A stretch of DNA of 64,000 nucleotides, taken from assembly GCA_045637805.1 (NCBI GenBank), contig JAZUAE010000018.1:62001-126000 (forward strand), in the 5' to 3' direction. The first letter of the stretch is position 1; every line of letters starts with the position of its first letter. The notes beneath the pieces were generated by a model. The model had not been told where the DNA came from and made no database searches. It saw only the letters and a program-made list of their open reading frames with translations. Made by a program: the position numbers and the translations under genes. Positions 25,768 to 34,711 of this stretch are shown here, piece by piece. Origin of the DNA: CAKVLG01 sp045637805 (GTDB lineage: Bacteria > Bacillota > Clostridia > Christensenellales > UBA1242).

Positions 25768-26622
25768 TTATAGCATTGCTGGATTTAATAATACTTCATA
25801 GTTATCCTTTGACTTAAATTCATGTGTACACAACCCTAAAACAAAGTTTTTTGTCCTAATTTCTTTTCCGTTTTCATTATAGATCATCTCATCTGCATCA
25901 AATATCAGCATTTTTTTACTATCTGTAGCAACCGTTGAATAATTAATAAACCTAATATTTCTTATTTTTTCACTTTTACCTGTTTCAATCGCTTTTTGTA
26001 TTTCTTCTATTTTATAAACCCGCATAAGTGAAGTAAGAGATATTATCACAACAGGGAGTCCCGTTTTTCTCTCTATAAGTCCGTTACCACTATCCAAAAG
26101 AGCTGTTAATTTTAATTGCTTATTTGATATTATGAGTATAATATTGCGCAAAAAAGGTAGCGTATTTCTTCTCTTATAAATTACGCGTGCAAGATATTCA
26201 ATTATTTTAATATAGATAAAAATACAAATAAGAATAACACCCAAAGGAAGAGCCGCATTATATGCTAAAATACCATTAATTAAAGAGGCTCCTATTAAAT
26301 CTAACAATGCATAACTTATTCCACCTAACACAAATGTTAAAAGATAAAACATTAACAGCCTATTTGTAAATACCTTTAATGAAGAGCATTTACCTAAGAA
26401 AAAAACCATTAGACAAGATAGAATAAATTTAAAAAATAAACTTATAAACGGAATTACAGGAAGCAGTGGTAAAACAACTGAACAAGTTGCACCAAACACC
26501 GCTCCTACAAATAAAACCCATTTATTTGAGCCCCTTATTGCTAAAATTTTATTCGTATAAAAAAGTAACAGAAAATCTATTACTAAGTTATCCAAAAATA
26601 CATATTCAATATAAATATCCAT
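25768..26622 (-). CDS. spoIIGA: Sporulation sigma-E processing peptidase SpoIIGA
   Basis: 284 residues. Five N-terminal membrane helices (~1-150) are followed by an aspartic-protease-like domain with LLDSGNGLIE (~174-183, the catalytic Asp in DSGN). The start MDIYIEYVFLDNLVIDF is typical. It cleaves pro-SigE in the mother cell after septation. It is paired with sigE in the usual order. Confidence 0.93.
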   Translation of the reverse strand: MDIYIEYVFLDNLVIDFLLLFYTNKILAIRGSNKWVLFVGAVFGATCSVVLPLLPVIPFISLFFKFILSCLMVFFLGKCSSLKVFTNRLLMFYLLTFVLGGISYALLDLIGASLINGILAYNAALPLGVILICIFIYIKIIEYLARVIYKRRNTLPFLRNIILIISNKQLKLTALLDSGNGLIERKTGLPVVIISLTSLMRVYKIEEIQKAIETGKSEKIRNIRFINYSTVATDSKKMLIFDADEMIYNENGKEIRTKNFVLGLCTHEFKSKDNYEVLLNPAML

Positions 26623-26711
26623 GTATTAAAGTTTACGCTAATCTTTTTCTTTTTTGTAAAAAGAAATTTGTAATAATTTTAGATATCTTGTTTTTATCCG
26701 TAAAAAAATCA

Positions 26712-26742
26712 TAAAAAAATTGAAACCCTTCAGTTCCAACTT
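26712..26742 (-). terminator. Terminator after the 113-residue unknown gene
   Basis: TTGGAAC / GTTTCAA (imperfect stem) followed on the minus strand by T7. Confidence 0.6.
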
Positions 26743-26749
26743 TTTACTA

Positions 26750-27091
26750 TTATATATTTTCATAATGATTCAAATAATCTTCTGCAAGTCTAACCAATTT
26801 TCGTGGTGATGAAACAGAACCAATATTCGTTCTTAAGTAGTTTTCGTGAAGATTTTGATCTCTAATGACAATATCTCCTGATTTATTATGGTTTGATGTT
26901 AAAGCCTCTTCAATTTTTTTAGCATCTTCTTTTTCAATATAGATATTGAACATTTCAAAGATTTCTTTCAATGTAAAGCCCTGTACTTTTACCTTTTCAT
27001 CTAGACTCCTTAAACAAGCACACATTCGTCCTTCATTTGATTTTTTTAGATCTATTGTATATTCTAAATCAGCATCTATAATTATTTTCAT
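26750..27091 (-). CDS. Hypothetical protein between ftsZ and spoIIGA
   Basis: 113 residues, soluble, mixed alpha/beta, with no motif I recognise (MKIIIDADLEYTIDL at the start; a central FTLKEIFEMFNIYIEKEDAKK-like helix pair, shortened here to its key parts). AGGAGGGG stands directly before the ATG. It has its own promoter with an unusual G8/C8 tract between the boxes (27109-27136) and its own terminator, so it is an independent unit within the division/sporulation cluster. Confidence 0.55.
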   Translation of the reverse strand: MKIIIDADLEYTIDLKKSNEGRMCACLRSLDEKVKVQGFTLKEIFEMFNIYIEKEDAKKIEEALTSNHNKSGDIVIRDQNLHENYLRTNIGSVSSPRKLVRLAEDYLNHYENI

Positions 27092-27108
27092 AACACCCCT
27101 CCTGTTTT

Positions 27109-27136
27109 ATTCTATCACGGGGGGGGTATCTGTCAA
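27109..27136 (-). promoter_or_regulatory. Promoter with a C8 homopolymer in the spacer
   Basis: Minus-strand TTGACA (27131-27136) and TAGAAT (27109-27114) are separated by 16 bp, eight of which are a pure C run (27119-27126 as G on the plus strand). Slippage by one base would give the optimal 17-bp spacer. Confidence 0.65.
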
Positions 27137-27144
27137 GTTTTTTC

Positions 27145-27176
27145 AAAAAAAACACCTTACCATTTCTGATAAGGCA
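27145..27176 (-). terminator. Terminator after ftsZ
   Basis: CCTTAtc / ggTAAGG stem followed by GTTTTTTTT on the minus strand. Confidence 0.75.
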
Positions 27177-27185
27177 TTTAATATA

Positions 27186-28466
27186 TTATTTCTTTAATTG
27201 TCTACGTAGGAATGGCGGAATGTCGCTATCTGAAATCTCAACTCTTGAAGATGACAACCCTAAATCATTTGTTTGGGTTTGCCTTGGAGCTGAAATTTCT
27301 TCTTGTTTTTCCTCTTTGGTTTCTTCAACCTCTTTAACCGGCTCTACGCTAAACAAACTTTCACCAAAAAGTTTTATTCCAGAAGGTTTTTCTTGTTTCT
27401 CATTGATTGATTTTCCAAGTAAGAAATCTTCATATCTAGACTTATCAAATCCACCAAGCGCAACAGAAGGCTTTGGGATATCTTTGTTCTCTTTATCAAG
27501 CATGGCTTCAAAAGTACTATTTTGGAAACCTGTTGCAATTACGGTTATAACAATTCTATCATTATAATTTTCATCGATTGTAGCACCGAATATAGTGTTT
27601 GCAGATGGATCAACAACATCTTTTACAAGTTTAACTGATTCATTAACCTCATCAAGTGTTAAATCAAATCCACCAGTAACATTTATAATAACAGCTTGTG
27701 CACCCTCAATAGTTGTTTCAAGTAATGGACTTGCAACAGCTTTTCTAACTGCATCAACATTACGTTTTTCACCTTTGCCTTCACCGATACCCATGTGAGC
27801 AAGACCACGATTCTTCATTACTGTTCTTACATCAGCAAAATCAAGATTAATAAGTGATGGAGTTGCAATTAAATCAGCAATTCCTTGAATACCTTGACGA
27901 AGGACATCATCTGCATATTTAAAAGCATCAACGATAGGAGTTCCCTTTGGGACAACTTGAAGAAGTCTATCATTAGGTATAACAACTAAAGTATCTACAC
28001 ATTTGCTAAGATTTCTAATACCCATCTCAGCATTTTGCATACGAGTTCTGCCTTCAAATTCGAATGGTTTTGTTACAACTGCAATAGTTAAAATACCCAT
28101 TTCTTTTGCAATGCTTGCAATTACCGGAGCAGCACCAGTACCAGTACCACCACCCATACCTGCAGTAATGAACACAAGGTCAGTTCCTTTTAATTTTTCA
28201 GCAATTTCACCGCGACTTTCTTCTGCAGCTTTGCGACCTATTTCAGGGTCAGCACCCGCACCAAGACCACGAGTAAGTTTCTCTCCTATTTGAATTTGAG
28301 ATGTTGCATTGCTCATCATTAAAGCCTGCTTATCAGTATTGACAGCCAAAAACTTTGCACTTTTAATGTTTGCAGCTATCATACGATTTACAGCATTGTT
28401 TCCACCACCACCAACACCAACAACTAAAATTTGACAAACTGGAGTGATATTACTAAAATCCATCAT
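27186..28466 (-). CDS. ftsZ: Cell division protein FtsZ
   Basis: 426 residues. The GTP-binding start ILVVGVGGGGNNAVNRM (~14-30) and the tubulin signature GGGTGTGAAPV (~106-116) are present. The C-terminal linker is ~90 residues of charged sequence ending in DIPPFLRRQ, the peptide that binds FtsA and other partners. FtsZ polymerises into the division ring. It follows ftsA by 12 bp; RBS GGAGG. Confidence 0.98.
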   Translation of the reverse strand: MMDFSNITPVCQILVVGVGGGGNNAVNRMIAANIKSAKFLAVNTDKQALMMSNATSQIQIGEKLTRGLGAGADPEIGRKAAEESRGEIAEKLKGTDLVFITAGMGGGTGTGAAPVIASIAKEMGILTIAVVTKPFEFEGRTRMQNAEMGIRNLSKCVDTLVVIPNDRLLQVVPKGTPIVDAFKYADDVLRQGIQGIADLIATPSLINLDFADVRTVMKNRGLAHMGIGEGKGEKRNVDAVRKAVASPLLETTIEGAQAVIINVTGGFDLTLDEVNESVKLVKDVVDPSANTIFGATIDENYNDRIVITVIATGFQNSTFEAMLDKENKDIPKPSVALGGFDKSRYEDFLLGKSINEKQEKPSGIKLFGESLFSVEPVKEVEETKEEKQEEISAPRQTQTNDLGLSSSRVEISDSDIPPFLRRQLKK

Positions 28467-28478
28467 ATATTTTTCCTC

Positions 28479-29624
28479 CTATCTCACTAATAAAAAACAA
28501 TCATTTTCTGCTATATCAATAGCTAAATCGAGTAAACCTATCTCTGATGAATAATCAGGTCTAGAAAGATTTGGAAGGTCAGGAGCAACCAGCTCGACTT
28601 TGCGACCTATTTTTCTCGACATATAATCTCTAATTCCCTTAATCATATTGATTCCGCCGCCAGTCAAGTACAAAGGAATGTAATCTGGAAAATCAAATTC
28701 ACATCTATCCATACATTTTAAGATATAATCACAAATCATATCAATTCTATCGCTAACAATTTCATTTGCTGCCTTTGCAGAATATGGTGTGATATAATCC
28801 CTTCCTGGAATATCGTAAGTATCAGTTTCATCAGTATCCCAACCAAGGTCAATTTTACGTTTTAAAATTTCAGCTTGTGCGAAATTCATTTTTAAGCACT
28901 GATTTAAATCACCAGTTATATAACCACCACCGAGAGAAAAACTATTTAAAAACAACAACGCGTCTCCACGACCCAGCATAACATTTGTGGTTATATATCC
29001 ACAGTCGACAAGGAATACATATCTATCCCTGATCTCTGGTGGAAACAAATGTAACACCTCAGCTAAGTTTTGTGATATAAACCCTAGATTTCTAATTCCA
29101 ACATCAGCTAATACGTTATTTATGAAATCTAAGAAATTATTTTCCGCTAAACAGTAAGACACAAGCCCTTGAAGTTTAGTTGAATGCATTCCGCGTGGCT
29201 CAATGATTCTTCTGCCGTCATCAAGTACGAAATAAACTGGAGACTGATTAATAACAGTATGGGTTGGGTGTTTTTTGTAAATATTACCAACGAAAAAGAA
29301 TTTTTCTAAGTCAGCATCGTTAATTTTTTTCTTTTTATTAAAGTTTATGCAAACTTCCCTAACAGCAACATTTACAAATTCACCAGGCACGCCAACATAA
29401 AGTTCGCTAATATTTGTGTTAGACTCGATTTGCACATTGTTGATGGCAAGGGCTAAAACCTTTTGCATTTGGTCTGGTTCTAAAAATTCACCATTAGAAA
29501 AGCCGGCGTATTCAACAGAACTTTTGCCTTTAATTTTGAAAGTATTATTAATACCTCTTTCACCTAAAAGAACTGTTAACGCATACGACCCGATATCAAG
29601 AATTGCAACATCTCTTTTTCCCAT
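28479..29624 (-). CDS. ftsA: FtsA-like actin-fold division protein, apparently lacking the membrane-targeting tail
   Basis: 381 residues. The actin/Hsp70 ATPase motifs are visible: phosphate 1 VAILDIGSYALTVLLGE (~5-21), a 1C domain (ELYVGVPGEFVNVAV), phosphate 2 FLVDCGYITTNVML (~197-210) and LTGGGINMIKGI (~327-338). FtsA tethers FtsZ to the membrane with a C-terminal amphipathic helix. This protein stops right after the last ATPase strand (IAENDCFLLVR), shorter than the usual ~420 residues. Position before ftsZ fits ftsA. Confidence 0.85.
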   Translation of the reverse strand: MGKRDVAILDIGSYALTVLLGERGINNTFKIKGKSSVEYAGFSNGEFLEPDQMQKVLALAINNVQIESNTNISELYVGVPGEFVNVAVREVCINFNKKKKINDADLEKFFFVGNIYKKHPTHTVINQSPVYFVLDDGRRIIEPRGMHSTKLQGLVSYCLAENNFLDFINNVLADVGIRNLGFISQNLAEVLHLFPPEIRDRYVFLVDCGYITTNVMLGRGDALLFLNSFSLGGGYITGDLNQCLKMNFAQAEILKRKIDLGWDTDETDTYDIPGRDYITPYSAKAANEIVSDRIDMICDYILKCMDRCEFDFPDYIPLYLTGGGINMIKGIRDYMSRKIGRKVELVAPDLPNLSRPDYSSEIGLLDLAIDIAENDCFLLVR

Positions 29625-29655
29625 GACTATGCCTTCTTTTACTTTATTTTAATAA

Positions 29656-29685
29656 ATTATATTATATTTATTACACCCAAGTCAA
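29656..29685 (-). promoter_or_regulatory. Promoter of ftsA-ftsZ
   Basis: Minus-strand TTGACT (29680-29685), 18 bp, TATAAT (29656-29661). It restarts transcription after the ftsQ terminator. Confidence 0.7.
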
Positions 29686-29704
29686 ACACAAATTAAGAAA
29701 TAAT

Positions 29705-29735
29705 ATAAAAAAATTAGGAGGAAAGCCCCCTAATC
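29705..29735 (-). terminator. Terminator after ftsQ
   Basis: ATTAGGGGG / CCTCCTAAT with loop CTTT, followed by TTTTTT on the minus strand. The ftsQ stop codon is inside the upstream arm. Confidence 0.75.
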
Positions 29736-30524
29736 TTGCCATTCTTCAATAAAATCATAAACTACAGTCATCATAGAATCGTCATAAACTCGCAACTTAA
29801 GAATGGATAACTGTTCAAAGCTAAGTTCTTGACTAAGTATATGATAACCTTTACTAATACCTCTATACACTCTTTCTTCTAAGTTGTTTAGACCAGCAAT
29901 TTTCATTTGTGCGCCACTTTTAAACTTAAATAAAAACTCATCGTTGTTTAATGCATTTTTACTTAATATTATGTTTGACATAATACTAGTCGGCGTGCGG
30001 TCTGCAGTATAGATACCATCGATAATTGCGCTCATTTTCGCTTTAAAAACTGAATCGTTTAAAAAGTCCCCTTCCGTAAGTTTTTCTGGAAGAGTGTAAC
30101 CTGTAACTTTACACAAGTCTCCACATTCAGATTCCGTTCCTGCCTTTCTAATTAACTTCATATCCTCATCAAAGATATAATTATAATCGTCCGGACCTAC
30201 AATACGGAATTGTTCTTCTCTTTCAACAACATAAACTGCTAGTTTGTTTGGAAATTTCTTTACAACTTTTACAACTTTAATATTTGGACACTCTTTTTCT
30301 ATTTTATTTACATTTTCATCAAATTTAGTAAAAAGAAGATTGCTACCCAGCTTAAACTCACCTGCTTTGTAAATTTTCTCTTTAGATAACACAAGTGAAT
30401 TTTCAGCTTGAACTAGATATTCAATGTCTACACTACCCAAATTAAAAAGAGTACAACTAAGTACAATTAGTAGTACAACAACACTTATCAATACAGATAT
30501 TGTAACAATCTTACCTTTTTTCAT
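29730..30524 (-). CDS. ftsQ: Cell division protein FtsQ/DivIB
   Basis: 264 residues with one N-terminal membrane helix (~7-28), then a POTRA domain (VDIEYLVQAENSLVLSKEKI, FPNKLAVYVVERE) and a beta domain. It belongs to the divisome subcomplex with FtsL and FtsB. The start follows the murA stop by one base, so the two are translationally linked. Confidence 0.88.
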   Translation of the reverse strand: MKKGKIVTISVLISVVVLLIVLSCTLFNLGSVDIEYLVQAENSLVLSKEKIYKAGEFKLGSNLLFTKFDENVNKIEKECPNIKVVKVVKKFPNKLAVYVVEREEQFRIVGPDDYNYIFDEDMKLIRKAGTESECGDLCKVTGYTLPEKLTEGDFLNDSVFKAKMSAIIDGIYTADRTPTSIMSNIILSKNALNNDEFLFKFKSGAQMKIAGLNNLEERVYRGISKGYHILSQELSFEQLSILKLRVYDDSMMTVVYDFIEEWQD

Positions 30525-30525
30525 T

Positions 30526-31779
30526 TTATTTTCTCTCTATTCGTGCTCCAAGCAAGGAAAGTTTTTTATCAAAATCCTCATATCCCCGCTCTATATAATG
30601 TGTGTTTTTAACAATCGTTGTGCCATCAGCAACAAGTCCTGCAAGAACCAGCGCAGCTCCGCCTCTTAAATCCTCGGCTGCAACCTGGGTACCAACAAGA
30701 TTTTCCACTCCCCTAATAATTGCATTGCGTTCTCTAGTTATAACCTTAGCTCCCATTTTTACAAGTTCTGGTACATGTTTATATCTTGCATCAAATAAGT
30801 TTTCAGTAATAACACTTACACCATCAGAGATTGTTTGTAAACTGAGCATAGGTGCTTGTAAATCAGTTGGAAAACCAGGATAAGGCTGAGTGTTTATAAT
30901 GGGACACGCCAGCATACGCTTACAGTTTTCTATACATATAATATCATTTTTAATATCAATCTTGCAACCAGAATTACGTAATTTTAAAATTAAAGAGAAA
31001 ACAAATTCGCTATTACAATTTTTTAATAAGATTTTTCCTTTAGTCATGGCAGCTGCAATCAAATATGTGCCTGCGACAATTCGATCACAAATGGGCGTAT
31101 AAGTGGCTTTATGTAATTTTTCCACCCCCTCGACCGTAATTACGCTTGTACCAGCGCCATAAATCTTGCCACCCATTTTATTTATAAAATTCGCAAGATC
31201 CACAATTTCAGGCTCTTTAGCAGCATTCGAAATTACAATACTTTGCCCCTTGTTTAACACGCCTACCATCATTAAATTTTCTGTTGCACCAACGCTTGGA
31301 TAATCTAAATGCACAACTCCACCTTTTAAGTTAGTAGCATCACAATAAACAACATCTCCATCTTCAATAATTTTTACACCTAATTTTTTCAATCCATTTA
31401 TATGCAAATCTATAGGTCTTTTCCCGATATTGCAACCACCAGGATAAACAAGCTTAGCCTTTTTCGTTTTTGCCAAAAGAGGGCCAAGCATAAACACTGA
31501 TGATCTTATTTCCTTAACTAAAAGTGAAGACAAATCTGTACTGTTTACACTAGAGCTGTTAAGCATGGTTTTATTATCCTCTTTGTAAACCTTACCTCCT
31601 AACGATTCAAAAATCCTTAGCATTTTATTTATATCTGTGATGTTTGGGAGATTCTTTAAACAAATCTCATCATTTGTAAGCAGACAAGCCGCAATAATAG
31701 GCAAACAGGCGTTCTTGCTGGTATCTACCCTTATTTCGCCTTCCAGCCTCGCGCCGCCCTTAATTATATATTCACTCAT
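30526..31779 (-). CDS. murA: UDP-N-acetylglucosamine 1-carboxyvinyltransferase MurA
   Basis: 417 residues, full length. The active-site loop PGGCNIGKRPIDLHI (~112-126) contains the catalytic Cys, and the start IKGGARLEGEIRVDTSKN contains the KN pair that contacts substrate (Lys22 in the family). MurA commits UDP-GlcNAc to peptidoglycan. A -10-like TATAAT is found at 31795-31800 and a terminator precedes it, so it is transcribed separately from the cassette array. Confidence 0.97.
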   Translation of the reverse strand: MSEYIIKGGARLEGEIRVDTSKNACLPIIAACLLTNDEICLKNLPNITDINKMLRIFESLGGKVYKEDNKTMLNSSSVNSTDLSSLLVKEIRSSVFMLGPLLAKTKKAKLVYPGGCNIGKRPIDLHINGLKKLGVKIIEDGDVVYCDATNLKGGVVHLDYPSVGATENLMMVGVLNKGQSIVISNAAKEPEIVDLANFINKMGGKIYGAGTSVITVEGVEKLHKATYTPICDRIVAGTYLIAAAMTKGKILLKNCNSEFVFSLILKLRNSGCKIDIKNDIICIENCKRMLACPIINTQPYPGFPTDLQAPMLSLQTISDGVSVITENLFDARYKHVPELVKMGAKVITRERNAIIRGVENLVGTQVAAEDLRGGAALVLAGLVADGTTIVKNTHYIERGYEDFDKKLSLLGARIERK

Positions 31780-31841
31780 ATTTACCTCTACTACATTATA
31801 TGAGCAGTAACAATATATTGAACATATAAATGTTTAAAAAT

Positions 31842-31869
31842 AAAAAAAACCGATCAAATCGGTTTTTTT
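31842..31869. terminator. Terminator closing the accessory array before murA
   Basis: AAAAAAACCGAT / ATCGGTTTTTTT, symmetrical with A- and T-runs. It separates the last array gene from murA. Confidence 0.85.
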
Positions 31870-31877
31870 AGGATCTT

Positions 31878-32390
31878 TTAAAAACAAGACTTATCTATTT
31901 CAAAACAAATCGGCGAGCAGCTTGGCACCCATGGAAACGGTAAACTTTCACTTGGCTTAATTTTATACGCCAAACTAATAAATGCCGTTATATTGACTCC
32001 ACTTGTTACGCAAACAACCATGTCTTTATCATCATGCTTTTCTACAATATCTTTAATTGCCGCCCTAATTCTTGTTTGACACTCAAGCCAAGTTTCAGTT
32101 TTGGAAACAACTTTTCCACCTTCAATCGCTTCAAAAACATTTTTAAATTCATTCAATCTAGGCTCTTCATAAATAGGTACTTTAATGCATTTATTTATGA
32201 TTTTTGCTGTTTTTGCACATCTCAAATATGGTGATGTATAAATAGCTTTAATGTTATGTTTTTTACCTATCATCTTCATTAATTCTGCCACAATTTTAGC
32301 ATCTTTGACACCTAGAGGCTTGATATCATCACGTTGGCTAGGTGGATTGCTAGTGTTTCTTAACCCATGATGAACATAAAAAATTTTCAT
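31878..32390 (-). CDS. Histidine-phosphatase (phosphoglycerate-mutase-like) protein
   Basis: 170 residues. The N-terminal FYVHHGLRN corresponds to the RHG motif, with His in place of Arg before the catalytic His. IYTSPYLRCAKTAKII (~50-65) is the second arginine motif, and CVTSGVNITAFISLA replaces the usual second-histidine segment (VxHG), so both catalytic motifs are altered. The protein may be inactive or a changed phosphatase. It is the murA-proximal end of the accessory block. RBS GGAG lies 7 bases before the start. Confidence 0.7.
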   Translation of the reverse strand: MKIFYVHHGLRNTSNPPSQRDDIKPLGVKDAKIVAELMKMIGKKHNIKAIYTSPYLRCAKTAKIINKCIKVPIYEEPRLNEFKNVFEAIEGGKVVSKTETWLECQTRIRAAIKDIVEKHDDKDMVVCVTSGVNITAFISLAYKIKPSESLPFPWVPSCSPICFEIDKSCF

Positions 32391-32411
32391 AAATTTCTCC
32401 TATGTATTAGC

Positions 32412-32945
32412 CTACTTTAAATCGTATGTATAAAAAACCTCATCATACCCCACGCCAAGTTTTACAAAAGGCTCGGTATGAGAATCTAATTTTGCACCCC
32501 AGCTTTCATATACTTTACGAGCTTTGAGATTTTCTTTTAATACACCTATTACAAATTTATCAGCACTATTCTTTCTTGCAAAATCCAAATATAAATTTTT
32601 AAACTTAGACCCGATACCGTAGCCTTGATACTCAGGTAAAATATAAATAGCAAGCAGTTCAGCGTATCCTCTTTCTGCAAAATAAGTATAGTCGGAAATT
32701 GTTTTTCCCCAAATCACACCAACTATTTTGCCATTATCTTCAGCAACATACATAATTTGTGAATTATCGTTGTACGCTTTCTTTTTAAATTTTTCTATTT
32801 TTTCATCAAGATTGCTTTCCCTATCTAGAAATACCTCTTCGGGAAAAATATGTTTGTAGGTAATTCTCCAAACATAATTAACAAGTTTAACATAACTTTC
32901 AGCATCTTCTACCGTTATAGGTCTAATGATTATATTATTTTCCAT
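32412..32945 (-). CDS. GNAT-family N-acetyltransferase
   Basis: About 177 residues from the ATG at 32945 (a GTG two codons upstream is also possible; the RBS is weak). GNAT motif A is YILPEYQGYGIGSKFKNLYL (~99-118) and motif B is NLKARKVYESWGAKL. It uses acetyl-CoA; the substrate is unknown. No ftsW-like repeat separates it from its neighbours, so it either belongs to the last array unit or is the old resident gene next to murA. Confidence 0.85.
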   Translation of the reverse strand: MENNIIIRPITVEDAESYVKLVNYVWRITYKHIFPEEVFLDRESNLDEKIEKFKKKAYNDNSQIMYVAEDNGKIVGVIWGKTISDYTYFAERGYAELLAIYILPEYQGYGIGSKFKNLYLDFARKNSADKFVIGVLKENLKARKVYESWGAKLDSHTEPFVKLGVGYDEVFYTYDLK

Positions 32946-33024
32946 ACTCACACTTTAATTCAATATAAATTTATTGTAAATTTAACAACGCTTTATATTT
33001 TTTATTTTATCATAAAAGTTATTA

Positions 33025-34380
33025 TCATAAAGATTTATTTTCTAAGAAATTATTATATTTAGTCATGTCTGTTACATCTAAAGCAAAGGCCTGACAAAAT
33101 TCAACAAAACCATTGAATTTATAAAATTGTTCGTTTGATGAATTTTTATCAGTACACAACATAAAGTCTTGAACACCTTTTTTTCGCTGCTTGTCTATTG
33201 CAAACTGAATTAATGAAGATGCCACGTGTTTACGTCTAAAAATAGGAATCGTAGCGACCTTGGTTATAAAACATTCTATATTGTTACTTAACATACACAG
33301 CATAGATATAGGATTTCCTTTATAATAAGCTATATATGCGGAAACATTATAACCATTACCTTCTTCAAAATCTAAATTTAAGAAATTTTTTGATTTTTTA
33401 TCTTCTTCTTTAGTTAACTTATTAACATCTTCTTTGTCTAAATATCCTTTTAAATAAACATCTGAGAGATCTTTTAAACTAGTTTTGTCAATTTTTTTAT
33501 ACTCGACATCTTTGATTTTACATTTAGTATTATTTAAGTTAAAACCATTAATTAATTTCATCCATACATCATGGAACTCAACAGGAAAGAACATATTTAA
33601 CATATAAGCATCGCTTGTATTAGAATCATAAGTTTTATTATCAAAAGGTAAATACGCCACGTGCTTAACTTTGGCCTTAGAACAATCTTGCTTTATATCT
33701 TCAATACATTGTTTTAAATTTTTATGATTTTTAATAATTCCAAAATTAAAATAAGACGATTTGTCTATGTTTGATGCTACAAAATCATAATATTCTTTTT
33801 CCTCTACAAAACTTCCCCATAAGCCCTCATTTGCCTTAAAAAATCTTTGAGCTATAATATTATAAGATTTTGTAACTTTTGAATACTTAACCAAAGACAT
33901 AACAACGCTAATCAACATTAAAACTTCACTTATAGCGGTTGTGTAAGCTCCTATCATAACATCATAAGTTATCAGCATTATACTACTGAAGACATAACCA
34001 ATTCTCAAAATTTGAACATCATTTTGCCATGTTGTATAGGTAACAACAAGAATATTCATTATCATCAACAAATCTACTGGAGATCCCCATAATAATATTG
34101 AGATCACCATACAATAAACCTCAAACAATATCATCACAATAGGTTCTGGACGTTTGTTTCGTTTGCTGTAAAAGAAATATGTTAGTGTTCTAGCCAACGC
34201 ACCAACAACTAATATTCCACCCAACAACTCTCCACATAAAAAATACGTCGCCACCATAATAATGTTCGTAGCAGACAAAAACAGCATCATTTTCCACTTC
34301 TCTTTTTGGAAAAACGAAAAAATTGTAAGCAAAACAGTAAGAATTCCCAATATTTGAACTATCCAAAAGACCATAGACAA
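33025..34380 (-). CDS. Fusion of a YgjV-like membrane domain with a GNAT acetyltransferase
   Basis: 451 residues. Six or seven membrane helices occupy residues ~3-165 in a YgjV-like pattern. A soluble C-terminal half ends with a GNAT domain (VATIPIFRRKHVASSLIQFA, ~387-406). A TTG start at 34380 has GGGAGA 6 bases upstream; an ATG lies two codons further in. A promoter-like TATAAT plus TGTATACA precede it, as in the other cassettes. It is the unit after the most decayed ftsW repeat. Confidence 0.65.
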   Translation of the reverse strand: MSMVFWIVQILGILTVLLTIFSFFQKEKWKMMLFLSATNIIMVATYFLCGELLGGILVVGALARTLTYFFYSKRNKRPEPIVMILFEVYCMVISILLWGSPVDLLMIMNILVVTYTTWQNDVQILRIGYVFSSIMLITYDVMIGAYTTAISEVLMLISVVMSLVKYSKVTKSYNIIAQRFFKANEGLWGSFVEEKEYYDFVASNIDKSSYFNFGIIKNHKNLKQCIEDIKQDCSKAKVKHVAYLPFDNKTYDSNTSDAYMLNMFFPVEFHDVWMKLINGFNLNNTKCKIKDVEYKKIDKTSLKDLSDVYLKGYLDKEDVNKLTKEEDKKSKNFLNLDFEEGNGYNVSAYIAYYKGNPISMLCMLSNNIECFITKVATIPIFRRKHVASSLIQFAIDKQRKKGVQDFMLCTDKNSSNEQFYKFNGFVEFCQAFALDVTDMTKYNNFLENKSL

Positions 34381-34469
34381 AGTAATCTCCCTAATTCGAC
34401 ATTATACCATAAAAAATAAGAAATGTATACAATATATTAGCACATTATATAGTTTCATATAAATTCAAA

Positions 34470-34670
34470 TTTTATTTCGCCACATTGCAACATTAAGCAC
34501 CTATCACACTAATAAAAACAGTAAAATTGTAGAACCGATTATATTGAGGAGAGAAAAAACGAACAATAAAAAATGGTGTAAATTTTTTAATTTACACCAT
34601 TATACAAAGCGAGAGTTTTGACGACCTGTTGATGGAATTGAACCAGTTAACACAAGTTATTGCACTATAA
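34470..34670 (-). repeat. ftsW 3'-end repeat Z (decayed, interrupted)
   Basis: 34477-34540 is a worn copy of the ftsW end (recognisable over GCAACATTAAGCAC and CTAATAAAAACAGTAAAATTGT). It is interrupted by a 30-bp perfect hairpin (34572-34600) and the tail of the inserted element AAGCGAGAGTTTTGACG. The copy resumes with CCTGTTGATGGAATTGAACC and the end motif TTAACACAAGTTATTGCACT (34647-34666). No open frame survives. Confidence 0.7.
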
Positions 34671-34681
34671 TTTTATGCAAC

Positions 34682-34709
34682 AAAAAAGAGCAAGTTTTTA
34701 TTGCTCTTA
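34682..34709 (-). terminator. Cassette terminator (gene at 34712)
   Basis: GAGCAA / TTGCTC hairpin of the type shared by several cassettes. Confidence 0.65.
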
Positions 34710-34711
34710 AT

